The notes: generated by a model not told the origin, from the sequence alone. A DNA stretch of 64,000 nucleotides from Haemophilus parahaemolyticus (GCF_002015035.1 NZ_MUXY01000008.1:1-64000); one strand, 5' to 3'. Counted from the first letter of the stretch, positions 28,855-38,399 are shown. A program made the numbers and translations.

Positions 28855-28882
28855 TCCTTTGATTTAAAATTTAAACAAAGGA
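28855..28882 (+). promoter_or_regulatory. Ribosome-site sequestering hairpin of the thiB riboswitch
   Basis: TCCTTTG (28855-28861) pairs with CAAAGGA (28876-28882), which contains the Shine-Dalgarno sequence six nt before the ATG. The inner TTTAA/TTAAA extends the stem. No T run follows, which points to translational rather than transcriptional control. Confidence 0.7.
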
Positions 28883-28888
28883 AACATT

Positions 28889-29884
28889 ATGAAAACTGTA
28901 TCTTTTACTTTATCTGTCATTGGCTTAGCCGTTGCTACTTCTGCTTTTGCTACTGAAAAACCTGTACTCAATGTTTACACTTATGATTCGTTCGCTTCAA
29001 AATATGGCCCTGCTTCGCAATTAGAAGCTAATTTTGAAAAAGTGTGTCACTGCGATCTGCGTTTTTTACCATTTGATAATGGTGTAACAATGTTGAATCG
29101 TGTTCGTTTAGAAGGTAAAAAAACCAAAGCTGATGTTGTGGTTGGTATCGACAATTTTACTCAAGCTGAAGCAGAAAAAAGCGGGTTGTTTGCTGCAAAT
29201 GAATTAACCCTACAAGATACTGCATTACCGATCACTTGGCAAAGCCACACTTTTTACCCATACGATTATAGCGAATATGCATTCATTTATAATAAAGAGA
29301 AATTAGCAAATCCGCCGAAATCGTTAAAAGAGCTTTTTGAGCGTCAAGATTTACGCATTATTTATCAAGACCCGCGCACTAGCACGGTAGGGCGTGGATT
29401 ACTTGTGTGGGCAAATCAAGTGCTTGCTTCAGAAGGTGAGATGAGCAAATGGTGGGAAAGCTTAGCAAAACACACGGTAACTGTTGGTAAAGGCTGGTCT
29501 GAAACTTATGGTGCCTATTTAAAAGGCGAAGCGGATATGGTATTGAGTTACACTACTTCACCGCTTTATCATCAATGGTATGAAAATGATAATAAAAATG
29601 TAGCGGCGATTTTTGAAGAAGGGCATTTGATGCAAGTCGAGCTTGCTGCCATTTTAAAAAGTAGTCAACAAAAACAGCTTGCTCAGCAATTCTTACGTTT
29701 CTTACACGAGCCTGAATCACAAAAAATTATTGCGAAATCGAATATCATGAAGCCTGTTGTGGCGGGTGAGATTGATCCGCTTTTAACATCTTTGCCAAAA
29801 ATTAAAGTATTGGAAACGCTACAGCCTAATGCGGATTTAGTTCGTCAGTGGTTGGCGAATTGGCAAAAAGCGGTAAGTAAGTAA
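28889..29884 (+). CDS. thiB: Thiamine/TPP ABC transporter substrate-binding protein ThiB
   Basis: ThiB (TbpA) is the periplasmic binding protein for thiamine, its mono- and diphosphate. The 331 residues include a signal peptide ending near SAFA and the ThiB blocks LNVYTYDSFASKYGP, RLEGKKTKADVVVGIDN, YDYSEYAFIYNKEKL, IYQDPRTSTVGRGLLVW and TVGKGWSETYGAYLKGEADM. The TPP riboswitch directly upstream confirms the ligand class. Unlike the usual thiBPQ operon, no thiP or thiQ follows; a terminator ends the transcript at 29894-29923, and the next gene is dksA. Confidence 0.95.
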   Translation: MKTVSFTLSVIGLAVATSAFATEKPVLNVYTYDSFASKYGPASQLEANFEKVCHCDLRFLPFDNGVTMLNRVRLEGKKTKADVVVGIDNFTQAEAEKSGLFAANELTLQDTALPITWQSHTFYPYDYSEYAFIYNKEKLANPPKSLKELFERQDLRIIYQDPRTSTVGRGLLVWANQVLASEGEMSKWWESLAKHTVTVGKGWSETYGAYLKGEADMVLSYTTSPLYHQWYENDNKNVAAIFEEGHLMQVELAAILKSSQQKQLAQQFLRFLHEPESQKIIAKSNIMKPVVAGEIDPLLTSLPKIKVLETLQPNADLVRQWLANWQKAVSK

Positions 29885-29893
29885 TATACATTC

Positions 29894-29923
29894 CTCTCTC
29901 CCCTTGTGGGAGAGGGCAATTTT
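29894..29923 (+). terminator. Terminator after thiB
   Basis: CTCTCCC pairs with GGGAGAG around a short loop, followed by GGCAATTTTA. The T run is modest. Confidence 0.6.
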
Positions 29924-30101
29924 ACCTTAAGTAGAGAGAACTAATAAAAACAGAAAGGATGCTGTTTTTTTGCAAAAAGATTTGCCAAACGTATTAACTT
30001 CTGTTATCTATAGCGTCCTTAAAAATCCCTATACTTTTTCTACCCCTTTTTTGCTCCTTTTAAGGTAGGAGTAGGGGTAACTTAACTAACAGGAGTGTAA
30101 T

Positions 30102-30548
30102 ATGGCTGTGGGCAATACCACGTCTTTAGGTTTATTATCTCTCGCAGGGGTAAAACCTTACGAACTGAAAAAGAATGAAGAATATATGAATGATGCTCAA
30201 AAAGAGCACTTCACTAAAATTCTGAAAGCGTGGCATTCTCAAATCATGGATGAAGCCGCTCGCACGAAAAACCAAATGCAGGAAGATGTGACTAACTTCG
30301 CAGACCCTGCAGACCGTGCAACTCAGGAAGAAGAGTTCAGTTTAGAATTACGCAATCGTGATCGTGAGCGTAAATTATTGAAAAAAATTGAACAAACTTT
30401 ACATAAAATTTCTGATGATGATTACGGTTATTGTGAAACCTGTGGCGTAGAAATCGGCTTAAAACGCCTTGAAGCACGCCCAACTGCGGATTTGTGTATT
30501 GACTGTAAAACCCTTGCTGAAATCCGTGAAAAACAACTTGGTTTATAA
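30102..30548 (+). CDS. dksA: RNA polymerase-binding transcription factor DksA
   Basis: DksA binds the RNA polymerase secondary channel and, with ppGpp, adjusts transcription of rRNA and amino-acid genes. It has 148 residues. The coiled coil spans about 35-105 with the acidic tip [15 protein letters not shown] (Asp68, Asp71). The zinc finger has Cys111, Cys114, Cys132 and Cys135 in [10 protein letters not shown] and [10 protein letters not shown]. An ACAGGAG precedes the ATG. It is followed by its own terminator and then pcnB-folK, a neighbourhood also seen in enterics. Confidence 0.96.
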   Translation: MAVGNTTSLGLLSLAGVKPYELKKNEEYMNDAQKEHFTKILKAWHSQIMDEAARTKNQMQEDVTNFADPADRATQEEEFSLELRNRDRERKLLKKIEQTLHKISDDDYGYCETCGVEIGLKRLEARPTADLCIDCKTLAEIREKQLGL

Positions 30549-30555
30549 GATAAAC

Positions 30556-30590
30556 AACGGAGAATGGTCGCATTCTCCGTTATTACTTTT
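30556..30590 (+). terminator. Terminator after dksA
   Basis: AACGGAGAATG-GTCG-CATTCTCCGTT, a perfect 11-bp stem, followed by ATTACTTTT. It lies 25 nt before the pcnB start. Confidence 0.75.
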
Positions 30591-30614
30591 AGCCTAATTT
30601 AAATGAGGTGAATT

Positions 30615-32150
30615 ATTTTTAATTACATTAAATCATTTTTTTCTCGTCCTAAAAAAGCAAAAAAATCGGCAGAAGAGACCGCTATTTATGCAGAGAAAAA
30701 AATTGATAATCGCCCAATGCGTCCTGCCGTTGAGCTAAAACGAACAGAACGAGCGACATCCAAAGGTAAAAAAGCCCAAGATGGCGTACCCTCCCATATT
30801 TTGCATAAAAAACATACCATTCACGCAGGGCAATATTGCATTAGCCCGAAAGATTTCCCGAAAAATGCATTAGCCATTGTTGAAAAATTACATCGTGCAG
30901 GCTATGAAGCCTACATCGTAGGCGGTTGCGTTCGCGATTTATTGCTTGGTAAAAAACCAAAAGATTTCGATATTTCAACCAATGCTCGCCCTGAAGAGGT
31001 ACAGAAAATTTTTGGGCGTCAATGTCGCTTAGTGGGACGCCGTTTCCGCTTAGCACATATTATGTATGGTCGCGAAATTTTTGAAGTTGCCACTTTCCGT
31101 GCGGGGCACGAAAATCACACTAACGATAAAATCTCTAAAGTCAGTGATGAAGGAATGCTGTTGCGAGATAATGTTTACGGCACGTTATTTGAAGATGCAG
31201 GGCGTCGAGATTTCTCCGTCAATGCGTTTTACTACGATCCTCGCCACAATTTAATTTACGATTTCTTCAACGGGATTGAAGAGCTGCGTGCGGGCAAATT
31301 GCGTTTACTGGGCGAGCCAACTCAACGCTACCAAGAAGATCCTGTGCGAATGTTGCGTGCAATTCGCTTTATGGCGAAATTGGATATGTTTTTGGACAAA
31401 GAAACCGAAGCACCAATCAAAACCCTTGCACCGTTGTTAAGCAAAATTCCTGCCGCACGTCTCTTTGATGAGTCGTTAAAACTCTTGCAATCGGGCACGG
31501 GCTTCAAAACCTATGAATTGTTGCGTGAATATCACCTGTTTGAGCAGCTGTTCCCTGTACTCACACCGTTTTTCACTGAGCATCAAGACTCAAATGCGGA
31601 GCGAATGATCAAGCGAGCCTTGATGTCTACCGATGATCGTATTCGCGATAAATTACCAGTGAACCCTGCGTTTTTATTTGCAGCCTTATTCTGGTATCCG
31701 CTACGTGAAAAAATTGATGAGTTGAAGAACGAAGGCGGTTTGAATACGCACGATTCAATGATGCTTGCGGCAAATGAAATTTTAGACGAAAGCTGCAAAG
31801 CCGTGGCATTGCATCGCCGTCATACGGGCATTATCCGCGAGATTTGGGCGTTACAATTCCAAATGACTAAACGCACAGCCAAGCGTGCCCTACAAACCTT
31901 GGAAGTACAAAAATTCCGTGCGGGTTTTGATTTACTCGTGATGCGTGCCGAAACCGAAGGTGGCGATCTAGTTGAGCTTTCTGCTTGGTGGCACGAGTTC
32001 CAATTCAGTAACGATAAACAACGTGATGAAATGTTGCAAGCAGTGAAAAAACTACCGAATTTTGCGAACGAAGAGGCTAAGAAAAAACGTCGTCGCAAAA
32101 CATTTCGTCGTAAAAAACCTGCGAATAAAAAAGCGGAGGTAAATGCTTAA
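30615..32150 (+). CDS. pcnB: Poly(A) polymerase I PcnB (apparent AUU start)
   Basis: PcnB adds poly(A) tails to RNA and so promotes decay. The catalytic head is AYIVGGCVRDLLLGKKPKDFDI with the two Asp metal ligands, then CRLVGRRFRLAHIMYGREI and RRDFSVNAFYYDP. The tail is Lys/Arg-rich (KKKRRRKTFRRKKP). The first in-frame ATG is at 30717, with no ribosome site. Upstream, the frame runs back to a TGA at 30609, and GAGGTG at 30605-30610 stands four nt before ATT at 30615 (a second ATT is at 30612). Starting there gives MFNYIKSFFSRP, similar to the E. coli N-terminus MFTRVANF, which is known to start at AUU. No other start codon fits. Confidence 0.9.
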   Translation: MFNYIKSFFSRPKKAKKSAEETAIYAEKKIDNRPMRPAVELKRTERATSKGKKAQDGVPSHILHKKHTIHAGQYCISPKDFPKNALAIVEKLHRAGYEAYIVGGCVRDLLLGKKPKDFDISTNARPEEVQKIFGRQCRLVGRRFRLAHIMYGREIFEVATFRAGHENHTNDKISKVSDEGMLLRDNVYGTLFEDAGRRDFSVNAFYYDPRHNLIYDFFNGIEELRAGKLRLLGEPTQRYQEDPVRMLRAIRFMAKLDMFLDKETEAPIKTLAPLLSKIPAARLFDESLKLLQSGTGFKTYELLREYHLFEQLFPVLTPFFTEHQDSNAERMIKRALMSTDDRIRDKLPVNPAFLFAALFWYPLREKIDELKNEGGLNTHDSMMLAANEILDESCKAVALHRRHTGIIREIWALQFQMTKRTAKRALQTLEVQKFRAGFDLLVMRAETEGGDLVELSAWWHEFQFSNDKQRDEMLQAVKKLPNFANEEAKKKRRRKTFRRKKPANKKAEVNA

Positions 32151-32623
32151 TGAAAACCGTTTATGTTGCTTTAGGTTCAAACCTCAATGATCCGCTTAAT
32201 CAACTTAAGCAAGCGGTGCAATCGTTGCAAGCATTTGCAAATAACTTTGAAGTCAGCCCATTTTACGGCTCAAAACCTGTTGGCCCGCAAGATCAGCCAG
32301 ATTATGTAAATGCGGTCGCAAAATTTGAGACTAATTTGCCTGCACTTGAATTATTGGACAAGCTACAACATATAGAAAACTCGCAAGGGCGTGTCCGACT
32401 TCGCCGTTGGGGCGAACGCACGCTAGATTTAGATCTCATTTTATATAGTGATGAGCAGATCCAAAATGAGCGTTTAACCGTGCCACATATTGAAATGCAA
32501 AACCGCGAATTTGTGATCGTGCCGATGTATGATCTTTCGCCAGATTTGGTGCTCCCAAGCGGTCAAAAATTGGCAGAAATTTACCAACGGTTTAAAGATC
32601 ATCAGATGATAGTTTTTGAATAA
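32150..32623 (+). CDS. folK: 2-amino-4-hydroxy-6-hydroxymethyldihydropteridine pyrophosphokinase FolK
   Basis: FolK transfers pyrophosphate from ATP to 6-hydroxymethyl-dihydropterin in folate synthesis. The 157 residues show YVALGSNLNDP at the start, FYGSKPVGPQDQPDYVNAV for pterin contacts, and RRWGERTLDLDLILY with the two Asp metal ligands. Its ATG overlaps the pcnB stop by one base (TAATG), so the two are translationally coupled. Confidence 0.95.
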   Translation: MKTVYVALGSNLNDPLNQLKQAVQSLQAFANNFEVSPFYGSKPVGPQDQPDYVNAVAKFETNLPALELLDKLQHIENSQGRVRLRRWGERTLDLDLILYSDEQIQNERLTVPHIEMQNREFVIVPMYDLSPDLVLPSGQKLAEIYQRFKDHQMIVFE

Positions 32624-32682
32624 TAAAAAATGTTTGCTCCCTCCGTTCGCGGAGGGAGGGAAGTTAAATATAAGGAATAACC

Positions 32683-34713
32683 ATGTCAAATCCATTACTC
32701 AACTACACAGGCTTGCCGCCATTCTCGCAAATTAAACCTGAACATATCCAACCTGCGGTAGAAGCTGTGATTAAAGAATGCCGTGAAACTATTGAACGCG
32801 TTTCACAAATTGACAATCCAACCTGGGAAAATTTCTATCTGCCACAAGTGATGGCGGGCGATAAATTTAACCGTGTGTGGTCACCCATCGGGCATTTAAA
32901 TGGCGTGAAGAACTCGCCTGAATTGCGTGAAGCCTATCAAGCCTGCTTGCCGTTATTATCCGATTACAGCACTTGGGCAGGGCAACACCAAGGTTTGTAT
33001 GAAAGTTATGTGAAGCTCAAAAAGTCTCCAGAATTTGCGACCTATTCTGTAGCACAGAAAAAAGCAGTCGAAAATAGCCTACGTGATTTTGAGCTTTCTG
33101 GCATTTCATTACCCGCAGACAAACAAAAACGCTACGGCGAAGTTTCAGCACGCTTATCAGAACTCGGCTCACAATTTAGTAATAATGTGTTAGATGCAAC
33201 AATGGGTTGGGATATCGTTGTGACAGACGAGGCACAGCTTAAAGGTTTGCCAGAATCAGCATTAGAAGCGGCAAAATTATCTGCCCAAAGCAAAGGCAAA
33301 GAGGGCTATCGTTTCACCCTTGAATTCCCAAGCTATTACCCTGTGTTAGTCTATTGTGAAAACCGCGAATTGCGTGAAATGCTCTACAAAGAGTACGCCA
33401 CCCGTGCTTCCGATCAAGGTTCAAATGCAGGCAAATGGGACAACTCAGCAAACATTGAGGAGAAATTAAAACTTCGTCTTGAAATGGCTCAATTGCTTGG
33501 TTTTGAAACCTATGCTCATCTTTCATTAGCGACCAAAATGGCGGAAAACCCGCAACAAGTGGTCGATTTCTTGGAAGATCTTGCAAAACGTTCAAAAGAG
33601 CAAGGTAAAAACGAAATTTGCGAATTGAAAAAATTTGTTAGAGAAAACTACGGTGTGGAAACCCTAGAACCTTGGGATATTGCTTTCTACAGTGAGAAAC
33701 AGAAACAAGCGTTGTATGCTATCAACGATGAAGAACTTCGTCCGTATTTCCCAGAAGATCGCGTACTTTCAGGCTTATTTGAGCTTATGAAACGCATTTT
33801 TGGCTTACGTATTGAAGAGAAATTTGGCATCGATACTTGGCACGAAGATGTGCGTTTCTTCCAAATTTATGACGAAAAAGGCGAAGAGCGCGGCTCGTTC
33901 TACTTAGACTTATACGCTCGTGAAAATAAACGTGGTGGGGCGTGGATGGATGATTGCATCAACCAAAAACGCTTAGCAGATGGTTCATTACAAAAGCCCG
34001 TGGCGTATTTAACCTGTAACTTCAACAAGCCTATCGGAGACAAACCTGCATTGTTCACCCACGATGAAGTGACTACGCTTTTCCACGAATTCGGACACGG
34101 TATTCACCATATGCTGACCCAAATTGATGTAGGCGACGTGGCGGGCATCAACGGTGTGCCGTGGGATGCGGTGGAATTGCCAAGCCAATTCTTAGAAAAT
34201 TGGTGCTGGGAAGAAGAAGCCTTACAGTTTATTTCAGGGCATTATGAAACGGGCGAACCGTTGCCGAAAGAGAAACTCACGCAGTTACTGAAAGCGAAAA
34301 ATTTCCAAGCAGCAATGTTTGTGCTTCGTCAGTTAGAATTCGGTTTATTCGACTTCCGCTTACACTTAGCTCAGCCGCGTGAAGGCTTGGTGTTAGAGAC
34401 CTTACAAGCGGTCAAAAAAGATGTCGCTGTTGTAAAAACGCCTGAATGGGTGCGCACCCCGCACAGTTTTAGCCATATTTTCGCAGGCGGTTATGCAGCA
34501 GGTTATTACAGCTACTTATGGGCAGAAGTGTTGTCGGCAGATGCATTCTCAAAATTTGAAGAAGAAGGCATTTTCAATCGCCAAACAGGGCAACAATTCT
34601 TAGATTGCATCTTAACCCGTGGCGGCTCCGAAGAACCGATGGTGTTATTTGAACGCTTCCGCGGTCGCAAACCAACCCTTGATGCACTGTTAAGACACAA
34701 AGGGATTGCGTAA
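32683..34713 (+). CDS. prlC: Oligopeptidase A (M3 metallopeptidase)
   Basis: This cytosolic thimet-type zinc peptidase degrades short peptides, including cleaved signal peptides. It has 676 residues, with zinc-binding HEFGH at 468-472 (LFHEFGHGIHHML) and the third ligand Glu in NWCWEEEAL. The C-terminal FSHIFAGGYAAGYYSYLWA contains the conserved substrate-binding His and Tyr residues. A GC-rich hairpin (CTCCCTCCG/CGGAGGGAG, about 32637-32656) lies between folK and its ribosome site. Confidence 0.95.
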   Translation: MSNPLLNYTGLPPFSQIKPEHIQPAVEAVIKECRETIERVSQIDNPTWENFYLPQVMAGDKFNRVWSPIGHLNGVKNSPELREAYQACLPLLSDYSTWAGQHQGLYESYVKLKKSPEFATYSVAQKKAVENSLRDFELSGISLPADKQKRYGEVSARLSELGSQFSNNVLDATMGWDIVVTDEAQLKGLPESALEAAKLSAQSKGKEGYRFTLEFPSYYPVLVYCENRELREMLYKEYATRASDQGSNAGKWDNSANIEEKLKLRLEMAQLLGFETYAHLSLATKMAENPQQVVDFLEDLAKRSKEQGKNEICELKKFVRENYGVETLEPWDIAFYSEKQKQALYAINDEELRPYFPEDRVLSGLFELMKRIFGLRIEEKFGIDTWHEDVRFFQIYDEKGEERGSFYLDLYARENKRGGAWMDDCINQKRLADGSLQKPVAYLTCNFNKPIGDKPALFTHDEVTTLFHEFGHGIHHMLTQIDVGDVAGINGVPWDAVELPSQFLENWCWEEEALQFISGHYETGEPLPKEKLTQLLKAKNFQAAMFVLRQLEFGLFDFRLHLAQPREGLVLETLQAVKKDVAVVKTPEWVRTPHSFSHIFAGGYAAGYYSYLWAEVLSADAFSKFEEEGIFNRQTGQQFLDCILTRGGSEEPMVLFERFRGRKPTLDALLRHKGIA

Positions 34714-34717
34714 TTTC

Positions 34718-34777
34718 AAGCGGTTAGATTCGATTGGACATTTACAAAACCGAATGGAATCTAACCGCTTATTATTT
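34718..34777. terminator. Inverted uptake-signal terminator between prlC and thiQ
   Basis: AAGCGGTTAGATTCG (34718-34732) pairs with most of GAATCTAACCGCTT (34757-34770), then ATTATTTTT. It serves the convergent ends; its 3' arm overlaps the last codons of thiQ. Confidence 0.7.
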
Positions 34778-35399
34778 TTCCATTTTCAATACAAATAATG
34801 CGATCGAATAAGGCTCTGCTTTCTTCAATCTGATGGGTTACCATTAACAAGGTGAGTTTACGTTCTTGGCAGAGTTGTGCTACAAGTTGTTGGAGCTCTT
34901 CTCTGCGTTTAGGATCAAGGGCTGAAAAAGGTTCATCTAACAATAAAATCGGCTTATCGCGTAACAATGTACGAGCCAGTGCGACGCGTTGTTTCTGTCC
35001 ACCAGAAAGCTGATCGGCTCGACGATCTAATAATTCAGTGATGCCCATTTTTTCTGAGATATTAATGATTTGCGATTTTTGTTGAGTAGTTAATGACAAA
35101 CGAGGTACTAACGCCAAGCCAATATTTTGAGAGACAGTGAGGTGTGGGAAGAGATTGTTATCTTGAAATAGCATAGAAACAGGACGATGGGAAACTTCTG
35201 TGTGTGTATGATTACAATTATCCAACCAAATTTCACCGCTTGTGGGCAATTCAAAGCCTGCAATCAAGTTGAGTAGCGTACTTTTCCCTGCTCCACTTTC
35301 ACCAATAATGGCAATTTTCTCCCCCTTTTTCACGGAGAGGGTAAAATGCATTGGCATTTGCTCATAATCGAACTTAATATTTAGTGCTATCATTATCAT
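34761..35399 (-). CDS. thiQ: Thiamine/TPP ABC transporter ATP-binding protein ThiQ
   Basis: ThiQ is the ATPase of the ThiBPQ thiamine importer. The 212 residues, short for an ABC ATPase as usual for ThiQ, carry Walker [14 protein letters not shown], the Q-loop [14 protein letters not shown], signature [15 protein letters not shown], Walker [12 protein letters not shown] and the switch His in MVTHQIEE. Two in-frame ATGs (35399, 35393) lack a good ribosome site. It is alone here, far from thiP (13069) and thiB (28889), and no riboswitch is visible upstream. Confidence 0.88.
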   Translation of the reverse strand: MIMIALNIKFDYEQMPMHFTLSVKKGEKIAIIGESGAGKSTLLNLIAGFELPTSGEIWLDNCNHTHTEVSHRPVSMLFQDNNLFPHLTVSQNIGLALVPRLSLTTQQKSQIINISEKMGITELLDRRADQLSGGQKQRVALARTLLRDKPILLLDEPFSALDPKRREELQQLVAQLCQERKLTLLMVTHQIEESRALFDRIICIENGKIISG

Positions 35400-35483
35400 A
35401 TTTATTAAATGTTATAAAGTCGTTATTATGGCACAAAAAACCGCTATTCGGCTTAATTAAAATAACGGTTTATATTTATTGCA

Positions 35484-36944
35484 TTATACTCCTAGCCACT
35501 TCTCTGCTTTGGAGCGAATTTGGTGGATCAGCTCTGGTTTATCCCTAAGTTTTTCGCCATAAGAAGGTACAATCTGTTTCAACTTCACTTGTAATTCGGA
35601 ATGTTTTTCCACAAAACATTTTGAGAATACGCTCAGCATGGCATCAACTGAAGTAGAAGCACCAGGAGATGCACCAAGTAATGCTGCTACGCTTTTATCT
35701 TCGGAGGTAATCACTTCTGTCCCAAAGCAGAGAGACCCCCGCTCATTGGCTAAATCTTTGATAATCTGCACGCGTTGCCCGGCGATAATTACATCCCAAT
35801 CTTCACTTTTTGCTTCTGGATAAAATTCTCGTAAGTCTGCCATTCGTTGTTCTTTGTTGAGCAAAGCTTGCTTGATCAGATAATTTGTAAGCGGAATATT
35901 TTTTATTCCTGCAATCACCATGGTTGCAAAATTATCAGGCTTGAATGAAAGCGGGAAATCAAGCTGTGAACCGTGTTTAAGATACTTCATTGTAAAACCA
36001 GCAAATGGTCCGAATAAAAGCGATTTTTTTCCTTCGATAAAGCGAGTATCTAAATGCGGCACAGACATTGGAGGAGCCCCAATTTTCGCTTTGCCATAAA
36101 CTTTAGCGTGATGTTTTTCCACTATCTCAGGATTACGGCAGACCATAAAAATACCGCTTACAGGGAAGCCACCAATATGTTTTCCCTCTTTAATGCCTGT
36201 TTTTTGTAGTAATGGCAATGTGCCACCGCCACAGCCGATAAAGAGGAATTTGCAAGAATGTTGCAAAATTTGATCGCTTGAATCTTTCACGGTTAGTGTC
36301 CAACCTTCAGTAGTTTTCTGAATATTTTGCACTCGATGATCCAGTTTTAATTCGCAGCCCTGCTTTTGCAGATTTTTAAACAGTTTTCGTGTTAATTCGC
36401 CGAAGTTCACGTCTGTTCCGCGCTCAATCAATGTGGCTGCAAGGGGGGCATTTCCTTGACGATTTTGCATCATCAAGGGAATCCATTTCGCTAATGTTTC
36501 ACGATCATCGGAAAATTGCATCCCTTCAAACAACGGATGCTGAGCAAGTGCTTCAAAACGTTTGCGTAAGAACTTCACATCTTTTTCGCCTTGCACAAAG
36601 CTCATATGTGGCAGCTTACGAATAAATTGGGCAGGATTTTCAATATCACCTTTTGCAACTAAATAAGACCACATCTCAAGCGAAAGTTGATATTTCTCGT
36701 TGATACTCAAGGCTTTTGTGATATCAATCGATCCGTCGGCTTTTCCTGCAGTGTAATTCAACTCACATAAGGCTGAATGCCCTGTACCCGCATTGTGCCA
36801 TTCATTTGAACTTTCTGTTGCCACAGCATTTTGGGCTTCAAAAATGGTGATACTCTGTTCTGGTAGAATCTCTTTAATCAGCGTGCCAAGCGTGCCGCTC
36901 ATAATACCTGCACCGATTAAAACAACATCAGATTGGTTTGCCAT
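35484..36944 (-). CDS. mqo: Malate:quinone oxidoreductase
   Basis: Mqo is a peripheral membrane FAD enzyme that oxidises malate to oxaloacetate and reduces quinone. The 486 residues open with the FAD Rossmann motif [17 protein letters not shown] and contain [35 protein letters not shown] and [14 protein letters not shown], all typical of Mqo. It is divergent from eda and monocistronic. With dctA, satP and eda in the same window it points to dicarboxylate and acid-sugar metabolism. Confidence 0.95.
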   Translation of the reverse strand: MANQSDVVLIGAGIMSGTLGTLIKEILPEQSITIFEAQNAVATESSNEWHNAGTGHSALCELNYTAGKADGSIDITKALSINEKYQLSLEMWSYLVAKGDIENPAQFIRKLPHMSFVQGEKDVKFLRKRFEALAQHPLFEGMQFSDDRETLAKWIPLMMQNRQGNAPLAATLIERGTDVNFGELTRKLFKNLQKQGCELKLDHRVQNIQKTTEGWTLTVKDSSDQILQHSCKFLFIGCGGGTLPLLQKTGIKEGKHIGGFPVSGIFMVCRNPEIVEKHHAKVYGKAKIGAPPMSVPHLDTRFIEGKKSLLFGPFAGFTMKYLKHGSQLDFPLSFKPDNFATMVIAGIKNIPLTNYLIKQALLNKEQRMADLREFYPEAKSEDWDVIIAGQRVQIIKDLANERGSLCFGTEVITSEDKSVAALLGASPGASTSVDAMLSVFSKCFVEKHSELQVKLKQIVPSYGEKLRDKPELIHQIRSKAEKWLGV

Positions 36945-37131
36945 AATATCCTTCTTATTTACTCTTTTTTAGGTAGCTTTATTATTCAATAATAATCGGG
37001 AAAAACCAGCTTTGCAAACGGTTGCGAAAAGATATTTTGCTGAATCGTTTTAGCTAAAAAATAAGCAGAATCAATTGGTTAATTTATGGCAAAATAGCAA
37101 TAACTATTGGTAATGTAGCTAGGAGGAAAAT

Positions 37132-37779
37132 ATGAAATGGAAATTATCTGTAAAAGATATTTTTAATGCCTCACCTGTTGTGCCTGTGATGGTTATTAAG
37201 CAGATTGAAGATGCAGAGCCAATGACTCAAGCCTTGCTGGAAGGGGGGATTCGCGTATTTGAGATTACGCTTCGCACTGATGTGGCATTAGAAGCAATTA
37301 AGCGAATTAGCAAGGCTTTTCCCGAAGCTATCGTTGGGGCGGGAACAGTTATTAATATTGAACAGTATGATGCGATAGTCGAAGCGGGAGCTAAATTTGC
37401 TATCTCACCTGGGGCTACAGAAGAATTGTTGATGCATGCGGCAAAAGGTAAAATAGCCCTCGTTCCTGGCACGGCAACACCATCGGACATGATGAAAGCA
37501 CTAGAGTTAGGTTACGATCATCTGAAATTCTTTCCAGCTGAAGTCAATGGTGGAGCAGCTGCACTGAAAGCGATTTCGGCAGCATTGCCACAATTGAGAT
37601 TTTGTCCAACAGGAGGAATTTCTGAGAAGAATCTTGCTCATTATTTAGTATTAGATTGCGTGGCTACCGTTGGCGGATCTTGGATGCTACCGAATGATGC
37701 GATTGCGGCAAAAGATTGGGCAAAAGTCACTGCTTTAACAAAACAAGCGGTGGATTTGGTAGCAATAAAAGCAAAATAA
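37132..37779 (+). CDS. eda: 2-keto-3-deoxy-6-phosphogluconate / 4-hydroxy-2-oxoglutarate aldolase Eda
   Basis: Eda splits KDPG into pyruvate and glyceraldehyde-3-phosphate. It is a class I aldolase of 215 residues with Glu44 in FEITLRT, GAGTVI near 70 and the Schiff-base Lys132 in HLKFFPAEVNGG. A strong TAGGAGG precedes the ATG. No edd or hexuronate genes are adjacent, so the upstream pathway cannot be told from the window. Confidence 0.95.
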   Translation: MKWKLSVKDIFNASPVVPVMVIKQIEDAEPMTQALLEGGIRVFEITLRTDVALEAIKRISKAFPEAIVGAGTVINIEQYDAIVEAGAKFAISPGATEELLMHAAKGKIALVPGTATPSDMMKALELGYDHLKFFPAEVNGGAAALKAISAALPQLRFCPTGGISEKNLAHYLVLDCVATVGGSWMLPNDAIAAKDWAKVTALTKQAVDLVAIKAK

Positions 37780-37791
37780 TTGGTATATAGG

Positions 37792-37822
37792 AAAAAAATC
37801 CCTAAGCAAAATGCTTAGGGAT
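37792..37822 (-). terminator. Terminator of tRNA-Ser (also end of eda)
   Basis: ATCCCTAAGCA-AAA-TGCTTAGGGAT, an 11-bp stem. The run of seven T is on the minus strand, so it mainly ends the tRNA-Ser transcript, 70 nt upstream. Confidence 0.8.
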
Positions 37823-37895
37823 AAAGTAAAAAATAAAGTATAACTACTTTAACTTAACCAAGGAAATATCTATGAAAACATACTTTCTTACTTAA

Positions 37896-37985
37896 TGGCG
37901 GTGAGAGGGGGATTCGAACCCCCGATGCAGTTTCCCACATACACGCTTTCCAGGCGTGCTCCTTCAACCACTCGGACATCTCACC
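37896..37985 (-). tRNA. tRNA-Ser (GGA)
   Basis: A 90-nt class II tRNA on the minus strand with acceptor GGTGAGA/TCTCACC, anticodon loop CTGGAAA giving GGA, a long variable arm and an encoded GCCA end. It closely matches enteric tRNA-Ser GGA. Confidence 0.94.
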
Positions 37986-38087
37986 GAATCAATAAAAAAG
38001 ACGAGCTAATTCTAGCGTTTTTAGGCGTTTTTATCAAGATATTTTTAGTTTGTAAAATAAAGTCGGAATTTTACCGCTTGTTATGGT

Positions 38088-38399
38088 TTAAAGACCAACA
38101 CCTGCACAACGTGGGGAATCTGGTCTTTGTTCGCCGATAGCTTGCCACTCTTCTGGTGTGTAAGTATGCAATGCTAATGCGTGAACACCGCCTTCTAATT
38201 CAGCGTTAAGACATTGATAGATCGCTTGATGCCGAGCTACGCCACGTTTGCCGTTAAATGCTTCTGTTACTAATGTCACTTTAAAGTGTGATTCTGAGCC
38301 ACGTCCAGAGCTATGCATATGGCTTTCGTTTTCAATTTGTAAAAAAGTAGGATTAAACGTTTCAGTTAATTTCTTTTCAATAGATTGTTGGATGAGCAT
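38088..38399 (-). CDS. bolA: BolA family transcriptional/iron-sulfur regulator
   Basis: BolA proteins partner with monothiol glutaredoxins in iron-sulfur handling and influence cell morphology genes. The 103 residues have the fold order and motifs of BolA: IENESHMHSSGRGSESHFKV, AFNGKRGVARHQAIYQCL and GGVHALALHTYTPEEW. The frame is open up to 38483, but that part lies in a repeat element, so I chose the ATG at 38399. It lies downstream of potABC behind a terminator and a GC-rich hairpin. Confidence 0.92.
   Translation of the reverse strand: MLIQQSIEKKLTETFNPTFLQIENESHMHSSGRGSESHFKVTLVTEAFNGKRGVARHQAIYQCLNAELEGGVHALALHTYTPEEWQAIGEQRPDSPRCAGVGL

Noticed and set aside
32637..32656. GC-rich hairpin between folK and prlC as a terminator
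   Set aside because: The stem is strong but no T run follows on the plus strand, so termination is not supported.
37895..38140. Plus-strand frame starting [10 protein letters not shown] over tRNA-Ser
   Set aside because: Antisense of the tRNA-Ser gene; the same artefact.
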